NCBI RefSeq assembly: GCF_004353505.1
Contig: NZ_SMNQ01000002.1
Coordinates: 372,001 to 436,000, forward strand
Length of the DNA: 64,000 bases
Reading direction: 5' to 3'
Source: Streptomyces sp. WAC05374
Lineage (GTDB): Bacteria > Actinomycetota > Actinomycetes > Streptomycetales > Streptomycetaceae
Below the pieces are notes generated by a model. That model made no database searches. It saw only the letters and a list, made by a program, of their open reading frames with translations, and was not told the DNA's origin. Below, piece after piece: positions 20,491-28,773 of the stretch. How positions within the stretch are numbered: position 1 is the stretch's first letter; each line of letters opens with the position of its first letter. Made by a program: the position numbers and the translations under genes.

Positions 20491-21516
20491 TCAGATGCGC
20501 ACACCGAACTGGAAGTCGCCGAGCCATTCCATCGACTCGTAGCGGACGAAGGCACCGGGCTTCGGCGCGTGCAGCACCTGGCCGTTGCCCGCGTACAGGC
20601 CCACGTGCGCGAGGTTGTTGAAGAACACCAGGTCGCCGGGCTTGAGCTGGCTGCGGCCGATCTTCACACCGTCGTTGTGCTGCGTGAAGGTGGTGCGGGA
20701 GATGCCCACGCCGGCCTGGCGGTACGCCCACTGGGTCAGGCCCGAGCAGTCGTAGGCGTTGGGGCCCTCGGCGCCGGAGATGTACGGCTTGCCGACCTGG
20801 GTGTCGGCGGCGGCGAGGGCGGCGGCGCCGCGCTGGGAGGCGGGGACCTCGTTGCCGAGGTCGACGCGGTCGCCGGCCTCGCGGCTGGCGCGCTGCTCCT
20901 CCTCCTGCATCTTGGCCCGCTCTTCGGCGGTCAGGGTGTTGAGCAGCTTCTGCGCCTCGGCGAGTTTGGCCTGGTAGGCCTTCTTCTTCTCGGCGAGGGT
21001 CTTGCGCACGTCCTCGAGGCCGGCCAGCTTCGTGGTGGCCTCGGCGCGCTGCTGCGCCAGGGCACGCTGCTTGGCCTGGATGGTCTCCAGGGCCTCGGCC
21101 TGCTTGGCGCTGATGGCGTCGACGGCGGACGCCTTGTCGAGGTAGCTGTCCGGGTCGGAGGAGAGCAGGAGCTGGAGGGAGGGGTCCATGCCGCCGGAGC
21201 GGTACTGGGCGGTGGCCACCGAACCGAGGCCGTCGCGCAGCTCGTTCAGCTCCTGCTGGCCGCGCGCCACCTTGTCCTGGAGGGCGTCGACCTCCTTCTG
21301 GAGCTTGCCGCGCTGCTCGTCGGCGAGGTTGTACTGCTCGGTGGCGGCCTCGGCCTCGTGGTGGAGCTTGTCGACCTTGGCCTTGACCTCGCTCTTGCTC
21401 GGCTTGGGGTCTGCCTGAGCGGCCTGGGAGGACAGGGCGACGGCAGCGGCGGCGGTCGCGGTGAGCACGGTCACGCGGGCGCGGCTCGGCTGCTTGGGAC
21501 GACGGTGGGACGCCAC
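20491..21516 (-). CDS. Secreted NlpC/P60 peptidoglycan hydrolase with coiled coil (proximal copy)
   Basis: 341 residues from the GTG at 21516, which gives the same MASHRR start as its tandem paralogue and has AAGGAG 9 nt upstream; an ATG at 21540 is in frame but has no such site. Signal peptide (VTVLTATAAAAVALS, ending QAADA-like QAAQADP), coiled coil about 45-225 with an acidic-basic EEEQRASREAGDR linker, then NlpC/P60 with AYDCSGLTQW (Cys about 256), LAHVGLYAG and VLHAPKPG. A D,L-endopeptidase for peptidoglycan remodelling. Driven by a well-formed promoter at 21689-21718 with a long leader. Confidence 0.92.
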   Translation of the reverse strand: MASHRRPKQPSRARVTVLTATAAAAVALSSQAAQADPKPSKSEVKAKVDKLHHEAEAATEQYNLADEQRGKLQKEVDALQDKVARGQQELNELRDGLGSVATAQYRSGGMDPSLQLLLSSDPDSYLDKASAVDAISAKQAEALETIQAKQRALAQQRAEATTKLAGLEDVRKTLAEKKKAYQAKLAEAQKLLNTLTAEERAKMQEEEQRASREAGDRVDLGNEVPASQRGAAALAAADTQVGKPYISGAEGPNAYDCSGLTQWAYRQAGVGISRTTFTQHNDGVKIGRSQLKPGDLVFFNNLAHVGLYAGNGQVLHAPKPGAFVRYESMEWLGDFQFGVRI

Positions 21517-21682
21517 GGAGGCGAGCTCCTTCTTCCTCATGCTGCCGCCTGCCGGGCAGGGGTCGGGGCCCCGGCTCCGTACGTGGTGCCCGGCTTCCCC
21601 CGCGAAACAGGCCGGACCGCACGGATGTAGGCGGTTCCTCCGCTGTCACTCCCGATGAGTGATCACCTGCGCGGAGGTTCGA
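21517..21682 (-). promoter_or_regulatory. Long untranslated leader of the NlpC/P60 gene
   Basis: About 165 nt lie between the predicted transcription start and the GTG at 21516. A 6-bp hairpin (TCACTC/GAGTGA, 21646-21662) sits near the 5' end and a GGGGCC-rich stretch near the 3' end. NlpC/P60 genes in Streptomyces are often under c-di-AMP (ydaO) riboswitches, but the conserved ydaO blocks are not visible here. No known RNA family recognised. The remaining bases to 21837 hold the promoter and a CCCGA-AA-TCGGG hairpin (21802-21813) just past the NYN gene. Confidence 0.35.
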
Positions 21683-21688
21683 GGCCAG

Positions 21689-21718
21689 ACCCTAGTGACC
21701 ATCTTGTGATCAGTTCAA
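21689..21718 (-). promoter_or_regulatory. Sigma-70-type promoter for the NlpC/P60 gene
   Basis: Read on the minus strand: -35 TTGAAC, 18-bp spacer, -10 TAGGGT. Both match the housekeeping (HrdB-type) consensus of Streptomyces well. Predicted start near 21682. Confidence 0.6.
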
Positions 21719-21837
21719 ATCCTCATGCGAAAAATCTCGCCCAGGGGCCACATTCTTTACACACAGGCCACGGACGGTCATGGGTACTTGACGGTCCGTT
21801 CCCCGAAATCGGGCATTAGGCCCAGGAGTTACGAGTG

Positions 21838-23202
21838 TTACGAGACGCGCGAAAGCCGCTTCAGCAGCAAGGCGGACGCGACCGGCCGCGCACCGGACTT
21901 GGCGACGCCGTCGGCGACTTCCCGGTCGGTGGAGACCACGACGACGGGCCGGCCCGGCGGCTCCGCACGGACGAGCTGGCGGATCAGCTCGTCGGCCGTC
22001 ACGCCCGGCTTGGAGAACAGCACCCGCACGCCGCGCGGCGGTGCGAGCAGCACGGGGGCGGCCAGTTCGGCGCCGTCGAAGACGCAGGTGACCTCGGCGC
22101 CGCTGCGGGCGGCGAGCGCCGACAGGCCGCCGAGCAGCCGCAGCCGCTGCTTCTCCAGCGGCATGGTCGGATAGCCGGTCTTGGTGACGTTGTATCCATC
22201 CACCACGAGGTGGGCCTGGGGCAGCGCCAGCAACTGGTCCAGCAGCGCCGGGTCGGTCTCCGACAGGGCGCGGGCCGCGATGTCCTTGGGCGACATCCGG
22301 CCCGGCTCCACGGCGTCCACGGTGTCGGCCGGGTGGACCGAGACGGGCGGCAGGGCCAGCTCACGGCGCAGCCCCTGGGCGGACTCCAGCACGGTGTCCA
22401 GCAGCAGCCGCAGCCGCATGTCCTCCACGGAGCGGCCCTCACGAGCGGCCCGCCGGCTGGCCTCCAGCGCGGCCTCCGCCTCGCCGAGGCGGGCCTTGAG
22501 GCGGCGGGTCTCGCTCTCGGCGGCGGAGACCTGGGCGGCCGCCTCGGCACGGATGCCGTCGATGTCCGCCTGGCTGCGGCGCAGGGCCGCCTCGCCGCGC
22601 TTCACGTCGTTCTGGGCGCTGCGCAGCTTGCGCTGAAGCGATTCGGCTTCCTTGCGCGCCGCGTCCAGCTCGGTGCGCAGCCGCTCGGTCTCGGCCCTGG
22701 TGTGGGCGCGGGCCTCGGCCAGCTCGGTGCGCAGCCGCTCCAGCTCCCGCCGGCCGGCCTCGTCGGCGCGTTCGGCGTCGGCGCGCTGGGCCTCCTCGCC
22801 GGCGGCGGCGACCAGCTTGACCCAGCCGGCGGGGCGCAGCACATAGGCCGCCGCGGCCACGTCCACCGGGTCGGCGGCCGCCGGGGGCGAGCCGGCGTCG
22901 ACCGCGCCGGCCAGCTCCGGCTGCCCCTCCTTGAGGCGCTCGCCGATCCGCTGCCGGAACAGCGGGTCGGCCTCCAGCGCGGCCGCCATCGCGTTGCCCG
23001 CGAACTTGGCCCGCCGGGACGGGGTGAAGCGGGCGTACTGGCGCAACTGGGCGGGCAGCTCCGCGACCGTCAGGCCGCCGAAGGCGTCCGAGACCAGGGC
23101 GACGACCCGGCGCCGCACCCCCTCGGGCAGCGGGCGGTCGAGCGCCTCGGCGGCGCCACCGGCCGCACCGGCCGGCTCAGCGCCACTGGCGGGCTGCTCC
23201 AC
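21838..23202 (-). CDS. NYN-domain (YacP/Rae1-like) putative RNase with coiled coil
   Basis: 454 residues. N-terminal helical domain (1-130), a long charged coiled coil (about 135-250) and a C-terminal PIN-like NYN domain with the acidic motifs HLVVDGYNVTKTG, CVFDGAEL, TADELI and VVVSTDREVADG. YacP/Rae1 relatives cut RNA, in Bacillus on the ribosome. The fusion to a coiled-coil module is an actinobacterial form; binding partner unknown. Divergent in job from its neighbours. The frame has no strong upstream alternative start. Confidence 0.85.
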   Translation of the reverse strand: MEQPASGAEPAGAAGGAAEALDRPLPEGVRRRVVALVSDAFGGLTVAELPAQLRQYARFTPSRRAKFAGNAMAAALEADPLFRQRIGERLKEGQPELAGAVDAGSPPAAADPVDVAAAAYVLRPAGWVKLVAAAGEEAQRADAERADEAGRRELERLRTELAEARAHTRAETERLRTELDAARKEAESLQRKLRSAQNDVKRGEAALRRSQADIDGIRAEAAAQVSAAESETRRLKARLGEAEAALEASRRAAREGRSVEDMRLRLLLDTVLESAQGLRRELALPPVSVHPADTVDAVEPGRMSPKDIAARALSETDPALLDQLLALPQAHLVVDGYNVTKTGYPTMPLEKQRLRLLGGLSALAARSGAEVTCVFDGAELAAPVLLAPPRGVRVLFSKPGVTADELIRQLVRAEPPGRPVVVVSTDREVADGVAKSGARPVASALLLKRLSRVS

Positions 23203-23254
23203 GATTCGTCACCCCACTACCCGTCCGTCTTGGCCCCGGGGCCGCTCCCGGTCC

Positions 23255-23497
23255 TCAGGAAGCGGCGCCCGGCCTGTCCACCAGCTCGATCTGGTCCACC
23301 GCGTTGCACCAGCGGCAGCGGACCGACTCGATGGTCTCACTGACCACCTCGCGCTCCTCCACCGTGGGCTCGCCCGCGAGGTCCAGATGGACGTACTCCA
23401 CGACCTTCGACGACCGCGTGACGTCGAATCGCGTCAGATTGCCGCAGAGCGTGCAGCGCCAGCGGGTCGTCGCGGTCGGCAGGGGAACCGTCGTCAT
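23255..23497 (-). CDS. Small zinc-ribbon protein
   Basis: 80 residues from the ATG at 23497 (GAGGACGG upstream); an in-frame ATG six codons earlier is possible. Two CxxC pairs (CTLCGNLTRFDV and CRWCNAVDQIEL) form a predicted zinc ribbon; between them lies an acidic strand region (EPTVEEREVVSETIE). Conserved small protein of streptomycetes, likely nucleic acid or protein binding; no function known to me. Lies 52 bp upstream of the NYN gene on the same strand, which may make them a unit. Confidence 0.75.
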   Translation of the reverse strand: MTTVPLPTATTRWRCTLCGNLTRFDVTRSSKVVEYVHLDLAGEPTVEEREVVSETIESVRCRWCNAVDQIELVDRPGAAS

Positions 23498-23649
23498 CGT
23501 TCCGTCCTCTTCCATCGTGCCGGGTGCGTCAGCCGCGGTGCGCCGTCGAACTGCGGGCCTACTGCCCGTAACCCTACGGCCTCGCGGGTACCCCTGTGGC
23601 GCGGCGAGGCACCCTGTCCGGCTCCCTCCGTTTACGTCATGATCTGTCC

Positions 23650-24348
23650 ATGATCGCTTGGCGCGGACCGACCGTGACGTACGCCGTGATCGGCGCCTGC
23701 TTCCTGATCTTCCTGATCAGCCCGGTGTCCGGACTGAACCCCTCCTACGGCCGGGGCGACGCGCTGCTGGCCGCCCAGAGCGCGTACTTCCACCGCTGGG
23801 GCATCGTCCCGGCCGAGCTGCTCGGCGGCACCCCCCGGGCGCTGCTCACCCCGCTGACCGCGCTGTTCGTCAGCGGCAGTTGGCTGCACCTGCTGGGCAA
23901 CATGCTGTTCCTGTACGTGTTCGGCGCCATGGCCGAGGAGCGGATGGGCCACCTGGAGTTCGCCCTCTTCTACGTGGGCTCCGGCTGCCTCGCCCTCTTC
24001 GCGTACGCGGTGGCGCACGCGCACTCGGACCAGACCCTGGTGGGGGCGTCGGGGGCGATCTCGGGGGTGCTCGGCGCCTTCCTCTACCTCTTCCCGAGGG
24101 CGCGGGTCACCAGCCTGTTCCCGTTCCTCTTCTTCCTGCCGCTGCGCTTCCCCGCCTGGATCGTGCTGATCTTCTGGTTCGTCCTCCAGTGGCTCGCCGC
24201 CCGGGGCGCCGACAGCGGCCCGGGCGTGGCGTACCTGGCGCACGTGGTGGGCTTCTGCCTGGGCTTCCTCTACGCGTGGGGGCGGTATCGCGGTGGGGCT
24301 AGAGTGAAGACCCACCCAGCGGCCACCGAGGGAGAAGGACAGCCGTGA
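23650..24348 (+). CDS. Rhomboid-family intramembrane serine protease
   Basis: 232 residues, about six transmembrane helices. Catalytic Ser in GASGAISGVLG (about residue 134) and His in HVVGFCLGF (about 198); the HLLGNMLFLYVFG helix carries the usual HxxxN-like oxyanion region. Cleaves membrane proteins within or near the bilayer; substrates unknown. ATG at 23650; no clear ribosome site. Overlaps the next gene by 4 bp (GTGA), and the loop ends with a short basic tail. Confidence 0.9.
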   Translation: MIAWRGPTVTYAVIGACFLIFLISPVSGLNPSYGRGDALLAAQSAYFHRWGIVPAELLGGTPRALLTPLTALFVSGSWLHLLGNMLFLYVFGAMAEERMGHLEFALFYVGSGCLALFAYAVAHAHSDQTLVGASGAISGVLGAFLYLFPRARVTSLFPFLFFLPLRFPAWIVLIFWFVLQWLAARGADSGPGVAYLAHVVGFCLGFLYAWGRYRGGARVKTHPAATEGEGQP

Positions 24349-24626
24349 TCACCGCGATCGTGCTCATCAAGACCAGCGTGGACCGCATCCCCGAGATCGC
24401 CGAGTCGATCGCCTCGCTGGAGAACGTCAGCGAGGTCTTCTCCGTCACGGGCACCTACGACCTGATCGCCATGGTCCGCGTGGCCAGGCACGACGACCTG
24501 GCGGACGTCATCCCCGGCCGGATCAGCAAGATCCCGGGCGTCGAGGCGACCGACACGCACGTGGCGTTCCGCACGTACTCGCAGCACGACCTGGAGGCCG
24601 CGTTCGCGATCGGCCTCGACGCGTAA
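24345..24626 (+). CDS. Stand-alone AsnC/Lrp ligand-binding (RAM) domain protein
   Basis: 93 residues, one ACT-like RAM domain (MITAIVLIKTSVDRIPEI, VFSVTGTYDLIAMV, SKIPGVEATDTHVAF) without the helix-turn-helix of full Lrp regulators. Such proteins form octamers and may sense amino acids or modulate Lrp-type regulators. GTG start inside GTGA with the rhomboid stop, and GGAGAAGG upstream, so the two are translationally coupled. Confidence 0.88.
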   Translation: MITAIVLIKTSVDRIPEIAESIASLENVSEVFSVTGTYDLIAMVRVARHDDLADVIPGRISKIPGVEATDTHVAFRTYSQHDLEAAFAIGLDA

Positions 24627-24779
24627 CGCCTCCGGACAGGGGCCACGCGCCCGTGGTGCGCGGCCGGGTCGCCATCACCCGGACGGATGACGCCCCGGGG
24701 GCCGCCGGGGGTGCACCGCCGCCGGAGCGTGCCGTGGGGGGCGGGGCGGGCGGCAAACCCGTGCGGTTCATGAAGGAGC

Positions 24780-24796
24780 CTTCATCCGGCGCTCAT
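24780..24796 (+). promoter_or_regulatory. Predicted response-regulator boxes upstream of the two-component operon
   Basis: CTTCAT (24780-24785) and GCTCAT (24791-24796) are on the same helical face, 11 bp apart, as for OmpR/PhoB-type regulators; another TTCAT lies at 24767. A matching pair occurs at 27303-27319. Inference: sites for the response regulator at 26622-27296. Confidence 0.45.
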
Positions 24797-24830
24797 TTCC
24801 GTGCTCCCCGGCCGCACCCAGGATGGGGGG

Positions 24831-25214
24831 ATGGCCTTCACCCATCGCATGGTGACGCTCGCCGCGGTCGTCGCCATCCCGCTCGGCATCGCCGCGACGA
24901 GTTACCTGCTGACCGACACCCCCGAGGCGCCCAGGGTGCCGCCCGAGGTGGAGCTGGGGGCCTCGCCCCGGCCCGGCGTCAGCACGGCACCGGGCCGGAC
25001 GCCGGTACCGAGCCGGACACCGGCGCCGGGTCCCGGGCCGAGGAGCACGCCCACCACCGTGCCCGTACCGAGCACCAGCCGGCCTCCCGCGCCGAAGGGC
25101 ACGCCGCCCGCACCCCGCACCCTGCCCACCGACACCGTGGTCCCGGGCCCGCCGGCCACCGCGGGGGACGACGACGATGACGACTCCGGAGACGACCTCG
25201 GTGACGAGGGCTGA
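24831..25214 (+). CDS. Small membrane/secreted Pro-Thr-rich protein preceding the sensor kinase
   Basis: 127 residues from the ATG at 24831 (GGGGGG upstream). One N-terminal hydrophobic segment (VTLAAVVAIPLGIAATSYLL) serves as signal or anchor; the rest is low complexity, rich in Pro, Thr and Ser, and ends with an acidic run (GDDDDDDSGDDLGDEG). No domain recognised. Its end overlaps the kinase gene by up to 38 bp. It might be a sensed partner or a wall-spanning stalk; that is inference. Confidence 0.7.
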   Translation: MAFTHRMVTLAAVVAIPLGIAATSYLLTDTPEAPRVPPEVELGASPRPGVSTAPGRTPVPSRTPAPGPGPRSTPTTVPVPSTSRPPAPKGTPPAPRTLPTDTVVPGPPATAGDDDDDDSGDDLGDEG

Positions 25215-26625
25215 CCGCCGCGTCTCCGCCCGCGTACGCATCCTGCTGTGGCTGCTGCTGGTGATGGCCGTGGCGCTGGTCGCGGTCGCGATGACGACCC
25301 GCTCCATCCTGCTGCGCGACGTCGACCACCGGATCAGCCAGCTTCTCACCCAGGAGACCCGCGAGTTCGCCAACTTCGTGGACCAGGGCGTGGACCCCGA
25401 CACCGGCGCCGAGTTCACCGCACCGCGCCGCCTGCTGGAGGTGTTCCTCCAGCGCCAGTACTCCGACCCCGACGAGGAACTGCTCGGCCTGACCCGGGGG
25501 CCGGGCGGCACCCCCGCCGTGCTGCGCCAGCCCCGGGACACCACCGGCGCCGCCCTGCACCGCGACCGGGGCGCGCTCGCCCGGATCTTCGCCTCCCCCG
25601 CCCGCTCCGGCACCCTGCACCGCCCCCAGGGCGAGGTCCGGTGGGCGAAGGTGCCCATCCAGCCGGCGGGGCGCGCCGCGCCCGGCGCCTTCGTCGTCGC
25701 CTTCCACGCCGGCCACGAACAGGCCATCGCCGCCGAGGCGTTCCGCACCCAGCTCGCCATCTCGGGGGTGGCGCTGCTGATGACGACCGGCATCGGCTGG
25801 GCCGTCGCGGGCCGCATCCTCGCCCCCGTACGCCTGGTCCGCCGGGCCGCCGCACAGCTCACCGAGCAGGACCTGACCCGCCGCATCCCGGTCCAGGGCC
25901 GCGACGACATCGCGCTGCTCGCCGAGACGTTCAACGCCATGCTGGACCGGCTGGAGCGGGCGTTCGCCACGCAGCGCCGGTTCGTCGACGACGCCGGGCA
26001 CGAGCTGCGCACGCCCATCACGATCGTGCGCGGCCACCTGGAGCTGATGGGCGACGACCCGGCCGAGCAGGCGGAGACGATCCGGCTGGTCACCGACGAG
26101 CTGGACCGGATGAGCCGGATCGTGGAGGACCTGCTCCTCCTCGCCAAGGCCGAGCGCCCCGACTTCGTCACGCCGGAGCCCGTCCAGCTCGGCGAGCTGA
26201 CCGCCGACGTGTTCGTGAAGGCGCGGGCGCTGGGCGAGCGCGAATGGGTGCTGGACTCCGTCGCCGACCGGGAGGCCGAGCTGGACCCGCAGCGCATCAC
26301 CCAGGCGATGGTGCAGCTCGCGCAGAACGCCGTCCAGCACACCGTCCCGGGCCAGCGGATAGGGATCGGCTCGCGCGAGAGCGACGGGCGGATCGAGCTG
26401 TACGTCGCCGACACCGGGTCCGGGGTGCGCGCCGAGGACGCCGCCGTGATCTTCGAGCGGTTCCGGCGGGGCGCGGCCCGGCGCGGCACCCGCGCGGGCG
26501 GCGGCGCCGGACTCGGGCTGTCCATCGTGAAGGCCATCGCCGAGGGGCACCGCGGCCGGGTGGAGCTGCGCCGCACCGAGGGCGGCGGGGCCACCTTCGT
26601 ACTCGTACTGGAGGAGGACGAGTGA
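25177..26625 (+). CDS. Sensor histidine kinase (OmpR-type partner)
   Basis: Up to 482 residues. Two transmembrane helices (about 24-44 and 190-212) bracket an extracytoplasmic sensor domain; HAMP follows (RILAPVRLVRRAAAQL to AMLDRLERAF), then HisKA with His275 in DDAGHELRTPIT and HATPase with QLAQNAVQHT, DTGSGVRAED and GGGAGLGLSIVKAI. ATG at 25177; a GTG at 25201 with GGAG 9 nt upstream is an equally good start. GTGA overlap with the response regulator gene. Ligand unknown. Confidence 0.92.
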   Translation: MTTPETTSVTRADRRVSARVRILLWLLLVMAVALVAVAMTTRSILLRDVDHRISQLLTQETREFANFVDQGVDPDTGAEFTAPRRLLEVFLQRQYSDPDEELLGLTRGPGGTPAVLRQPRDTTGAALHRDRGALARIFASPARSGTLHRPQGEVRWAKVPIQPAGRAAPGAFVVAFHAGHEQAIAAEAFRTQLAISGVALLMTTGIGWAVAGRILAPVRLVRRAAAQLTEQDLTRRIPVQGRDDIALLAETFNAMLDRLERAFATQRRFVDDAGHELRTPITIVRGHLELMGDDPAEQAETIRLVTDELDRMSRIVEDLLLLAKAERPDFVTPEPVQLGELTADVFVKARALGEREWVLDSVADREAELDPQRITQAMVQLAQNAVQHTVPGQRIGIGSRESDGRIELYVADTGSGVRAEDAAVIFERFRRGAARRGTRAGGGAGLGLSIVKAIAEGHRGRVELRRTEGGGATFVLVLEEDE

Positions 26626-27296
26626 ACCGGATCCTGATCGCCGAGGACGAGGAGCGGATCGCCTCGTTCGTCGAGAAGGGGCTGCGCGCCAACGCCTTCA
26701 CCACCACGGTCGCGGCCGACGGGGACACCGCCCTGGACTACGCCGTCACCGGCGGGTTCGACCTGATGGTGCTGGACATCGGGCTGCCCGGCCGGGACGG
26801 CTTCACCGTGCTGCGGGAGCTGCGCGAGGCCCGGGTGACGCTCCCGGTCATCGTGCTGACCGCACGGGACTCGGTACGGGACACGGTGGCCGGCCTGGAG
26901 GGCGGTGCCGACGACTGGATGACCAAGCCGTTCCGGTTCGAGGAACTGCTGGCGCGGGTACGGCTGCGGCTGCGCACCGCCGCCCGGGCGCCCGAGGTGA
27001 CGGTGCTGCGCAGCGGCGACCTCGGCCTGGACCTGCGCACCCGCAGGGCCCGTGCCGGGGAGCGGACCGTCGACCTGACGGCCCGTGAGTTCGTGCTGCT
27101 GGAGCTGTTCCTGCGCCATCCCGGCCAGGTGCTGTCCCGGGAGCAGATCCTGTCCCACGTCTGGGGGTACGACTTCGATCCGGGCTCGAACATCGTGGAC
27201 GTCTATGTGCGCAACCTGCGGAAGAAACTGGGCGCGCGGCGACTCGAGACGGTCCGCGGCATGGGGTACCGGCTGCCGTTGATGAACCTTCCTTAA
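26622..27296 (+). CDS. OmpR/PhoB-family response regulator
   Basis: 224 residues from a GTG in GTGA overlap with the kinase. Receiver with EDEER, phospho-acceptor Asp52 (VLDIGLPGRDG) and Lys in TKPFRFEELL; winged-helix DNA-binding domain with LTAREFVLLELFLRHPG, LSHVWGYDFDPGSNIVDVYV and ETVRGMGYRL. Very likely controls its own operon and the SLC13 permease next to it, because both promoters carry 11-bp-spaced CTCAT-type boxes. Confidence 0.93.
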   Translation: MNRILIAEDEERIASFVEKGLRANAFTTTVAADGDTALDYAVTGGFDLMVLDIGLPGRDGFTVLRELREARVTLPVIVLTARDSVRDTVAGLEGGADDWMTKPFRFEELLARVRLRLRTAARAPEVTVLRSGDLGLDLRTRRARAGERTVDLTAREFVLLELFLRHPGQVLSREQILSHVWGYDFDPGSNIVDVYVRNLRKKLGARRLETVRGMGYRLPLMNLP

Positions 27297-27302
27297 CAAA
27301 GC

Positions 27303-27319
27303 GCTCATTGAGGGCTCAC
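27303..27319 (+). promoter_or_regulatory. Predicted response-regulator boxes upstream of the SLC13 permease
   Basis: GCTCAT (27303-27308) and GCTCAC (27314-27319), 11 bp apart, lie between the response regulator stop and the permease start. GCGCTCATT is identical to the sequence at 24790-24797. Suggests that the same regulator acts at both promoters. Confidence 0.45.
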
Positions 27320-27342
27320 GGCACGTACCCAGACTGATCACC

Positions 27343-28773
27343 GTGACCCCCTCCCTCGGCCGGGCGGCCTGGCTGGGCGGCGCGCTCGGGGTGTGCGCGC
27401 TGCTGGCGCTGCCGAACCGGTTCCCCGGACTCGGCGTCGAGGCGCGCCTGACACTGGCCGTCTTCGTGCTCGCCACCGTCGCCTGGATCGCCACGCCGGT
27501 CGACGACACGTTCGTCGCGCTGGGCGCGGGCCTGGCGCTCACCGCGACCGGGGTGATCAGCAGCGAGACCCTGTTCGCCACCCTGGGCGACGAGACGATC
27601 TGGCTGCTGATCTGCGCGTTCGTGCTGGCCGCCGCGGTGACCCGGACCGGGCTCGCGGGGCGGGCGGCGGCGTTCCTGGTCAGCGGCGCCCGCACGGTGC
27701 GCCAACTGGTCCACCTGACGACCGCCGCGCTGGTCGTGACGTCCTTCGCCGTGCCGGCGACCTCGGGGCGGGCCGCGCTGGCACTGCCGGTGTTCCTGGC
27801 GCTGGCCGAGGTGCTGGCGGAGCGCAGGCGGCTGGTGGTGATGCTGGCGCTGCTGTTCCCGACGGTGGTGCTGCTGTCGGCCGTCGCCACACTGATCGGT
27901 GCGGGGGCGCACCTGATCACCGTCCATGTGCTGTGGGAGCACACCGGGCAGAGGCTGGGGTTCGTCCAGTGGCTGCTGCTGGGGCTGCCGCTGGCAATCG
28001 TCTCCTCCCACCTGGCCGCCGAGGCCGTCCTTGTGACCACCACCTCGCGGGACGACCGGCGCGGCCCGGTCCGCATCACCCACGCCGACCTGGAGGCGCA
28101 CTCCCCCACGCCCGTCACCGGGCCGCTGTCCACGGCCGAGGCGCGCTGCGCCCTGCTGCTGGCCACGGTCGTGGTGCTCTGGTGCAGTGAGCCGCTCCAC
28201 CGGGTCCCGCCGGCGGTGGTCGCACTGATCGGCGCGGTGGTGGCCGCGTCCCCGGCGCTGGGCACGGTACGGCTCAAGGACGCCCTGCGGACCGTGCCGT
28301 GGCCGCTGCTGCTGTTCATGGCGGCGACGATGGCGATGGGCGTGGCGCTCGCCGACTCCGGCGCGGCGGCCTGGCTGGTGTCCGGGCTCCCGCTGCGCGC
28401 GGCGCCCTGGCTGTTCCTCACCGTCGTGGTGGTCGTCAGCACGGCGGCGCACCTGGTGCTCCAGTCCCGCTCGGCCCGCTCGTCGGTGCTCGTCCCGCTG
28501 GTGGTCGTGGCCGCGGCCGCGGCCGGGGTCAACCCGGTGGCCGCCGCGCTCGCCTCGACCGCGGCGGCCGGGTTCTGTCACACGCTGCCCGCGTCGGCGA
28601 AACCGGTGGCGCTCTTCTCCGACCTCCCCGACGGGGTGCCCACCTTCACGCCGCGCGACCTGCTGCGGCTGTCGGCGGTGCTCGCCCCGCTCACGGCGGG
28701 CCTGGTCCTGCTGTTCGCCCTGACCGTCTGGCCGTCGCTCGGCGTGCCCGTCCTCCTGGAGACCCAGCCGTGA
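27343..28773 (+). CDS. SLC13/DASS-type anion permease
   Basis: 476 residues, eleven or so hydrophobic helices. Helices with re-entrant motifs typical of the SLC13 (divalent anion:sodium symporter / arsenical pump-like) group: TLGDETIWLLICAFVL, AVPATSGRAALALPV and VVVVSTAAHLVLQSRSARSS. Likely carries di- or tricarboxylates or a similar anion. GTG start without a clear ribosome site; the two-component operon upstream probably controls it. GTGA overlap with the glycerate kinase gene, which suggests linked roles in uptake and use of an organic acid (inference). Confidence 0.85.
   Translation: MTPSLGRAAWLGGALGVCALLALPNRFPGLGVEARLTLAVFVLATVAWIATPVDDTFVALGAGLALTATGVISSETLFATLGDETIWLLICAFVLAAAVTRTGLAGRAAAFLVSGARTVRQLVHLTTAALVVTSFAVPATSGRAALALPVFLALAEVLAERRRLVVMLALLFPTVVLLSAVATLIGAGAHLITVHVLWEHTGQRLGFVQWLLLGLPLAIVSSHLAAEAVLVTTTSRDDRRGPVRITHADLEAHSPTPVTGPLSTAEARCALLLATVVVLWCSEPLHRVPPAVVALIGAVVAASPALGTVRLKDALRTVPWPLLLFMAATMAMGVALADSGAAAWLVSGLPLRAAPWLFLTVVVVVSTAAHLVLQSRSARSSVLVPLVVVAAAAAGVNPVAAALASTAAAGFCHTLPASAKPVALFSDLPDGVPTFTPRDLLRLSAVLAPLTAGLVLLFALTVWPSLGVPVLLETQP

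Noticed and set aside
21517..21682. c-di-AMP (ydaO) riboswitch upstream of the NlpC/P60 gene
   Set aside because: Expected from the gene type, but the conserved GGGGACCC, GGGTGAATC and GAACCCGUCAGCUAACC-type blocks were not found.
24653..25180. 175-codon ORF before the small secreted protein
   Set aside because: Different frame from the secreted protein at 24831, rich in Gly and Arg, no ribosome site at its start, and overlaps the regulator boxes.
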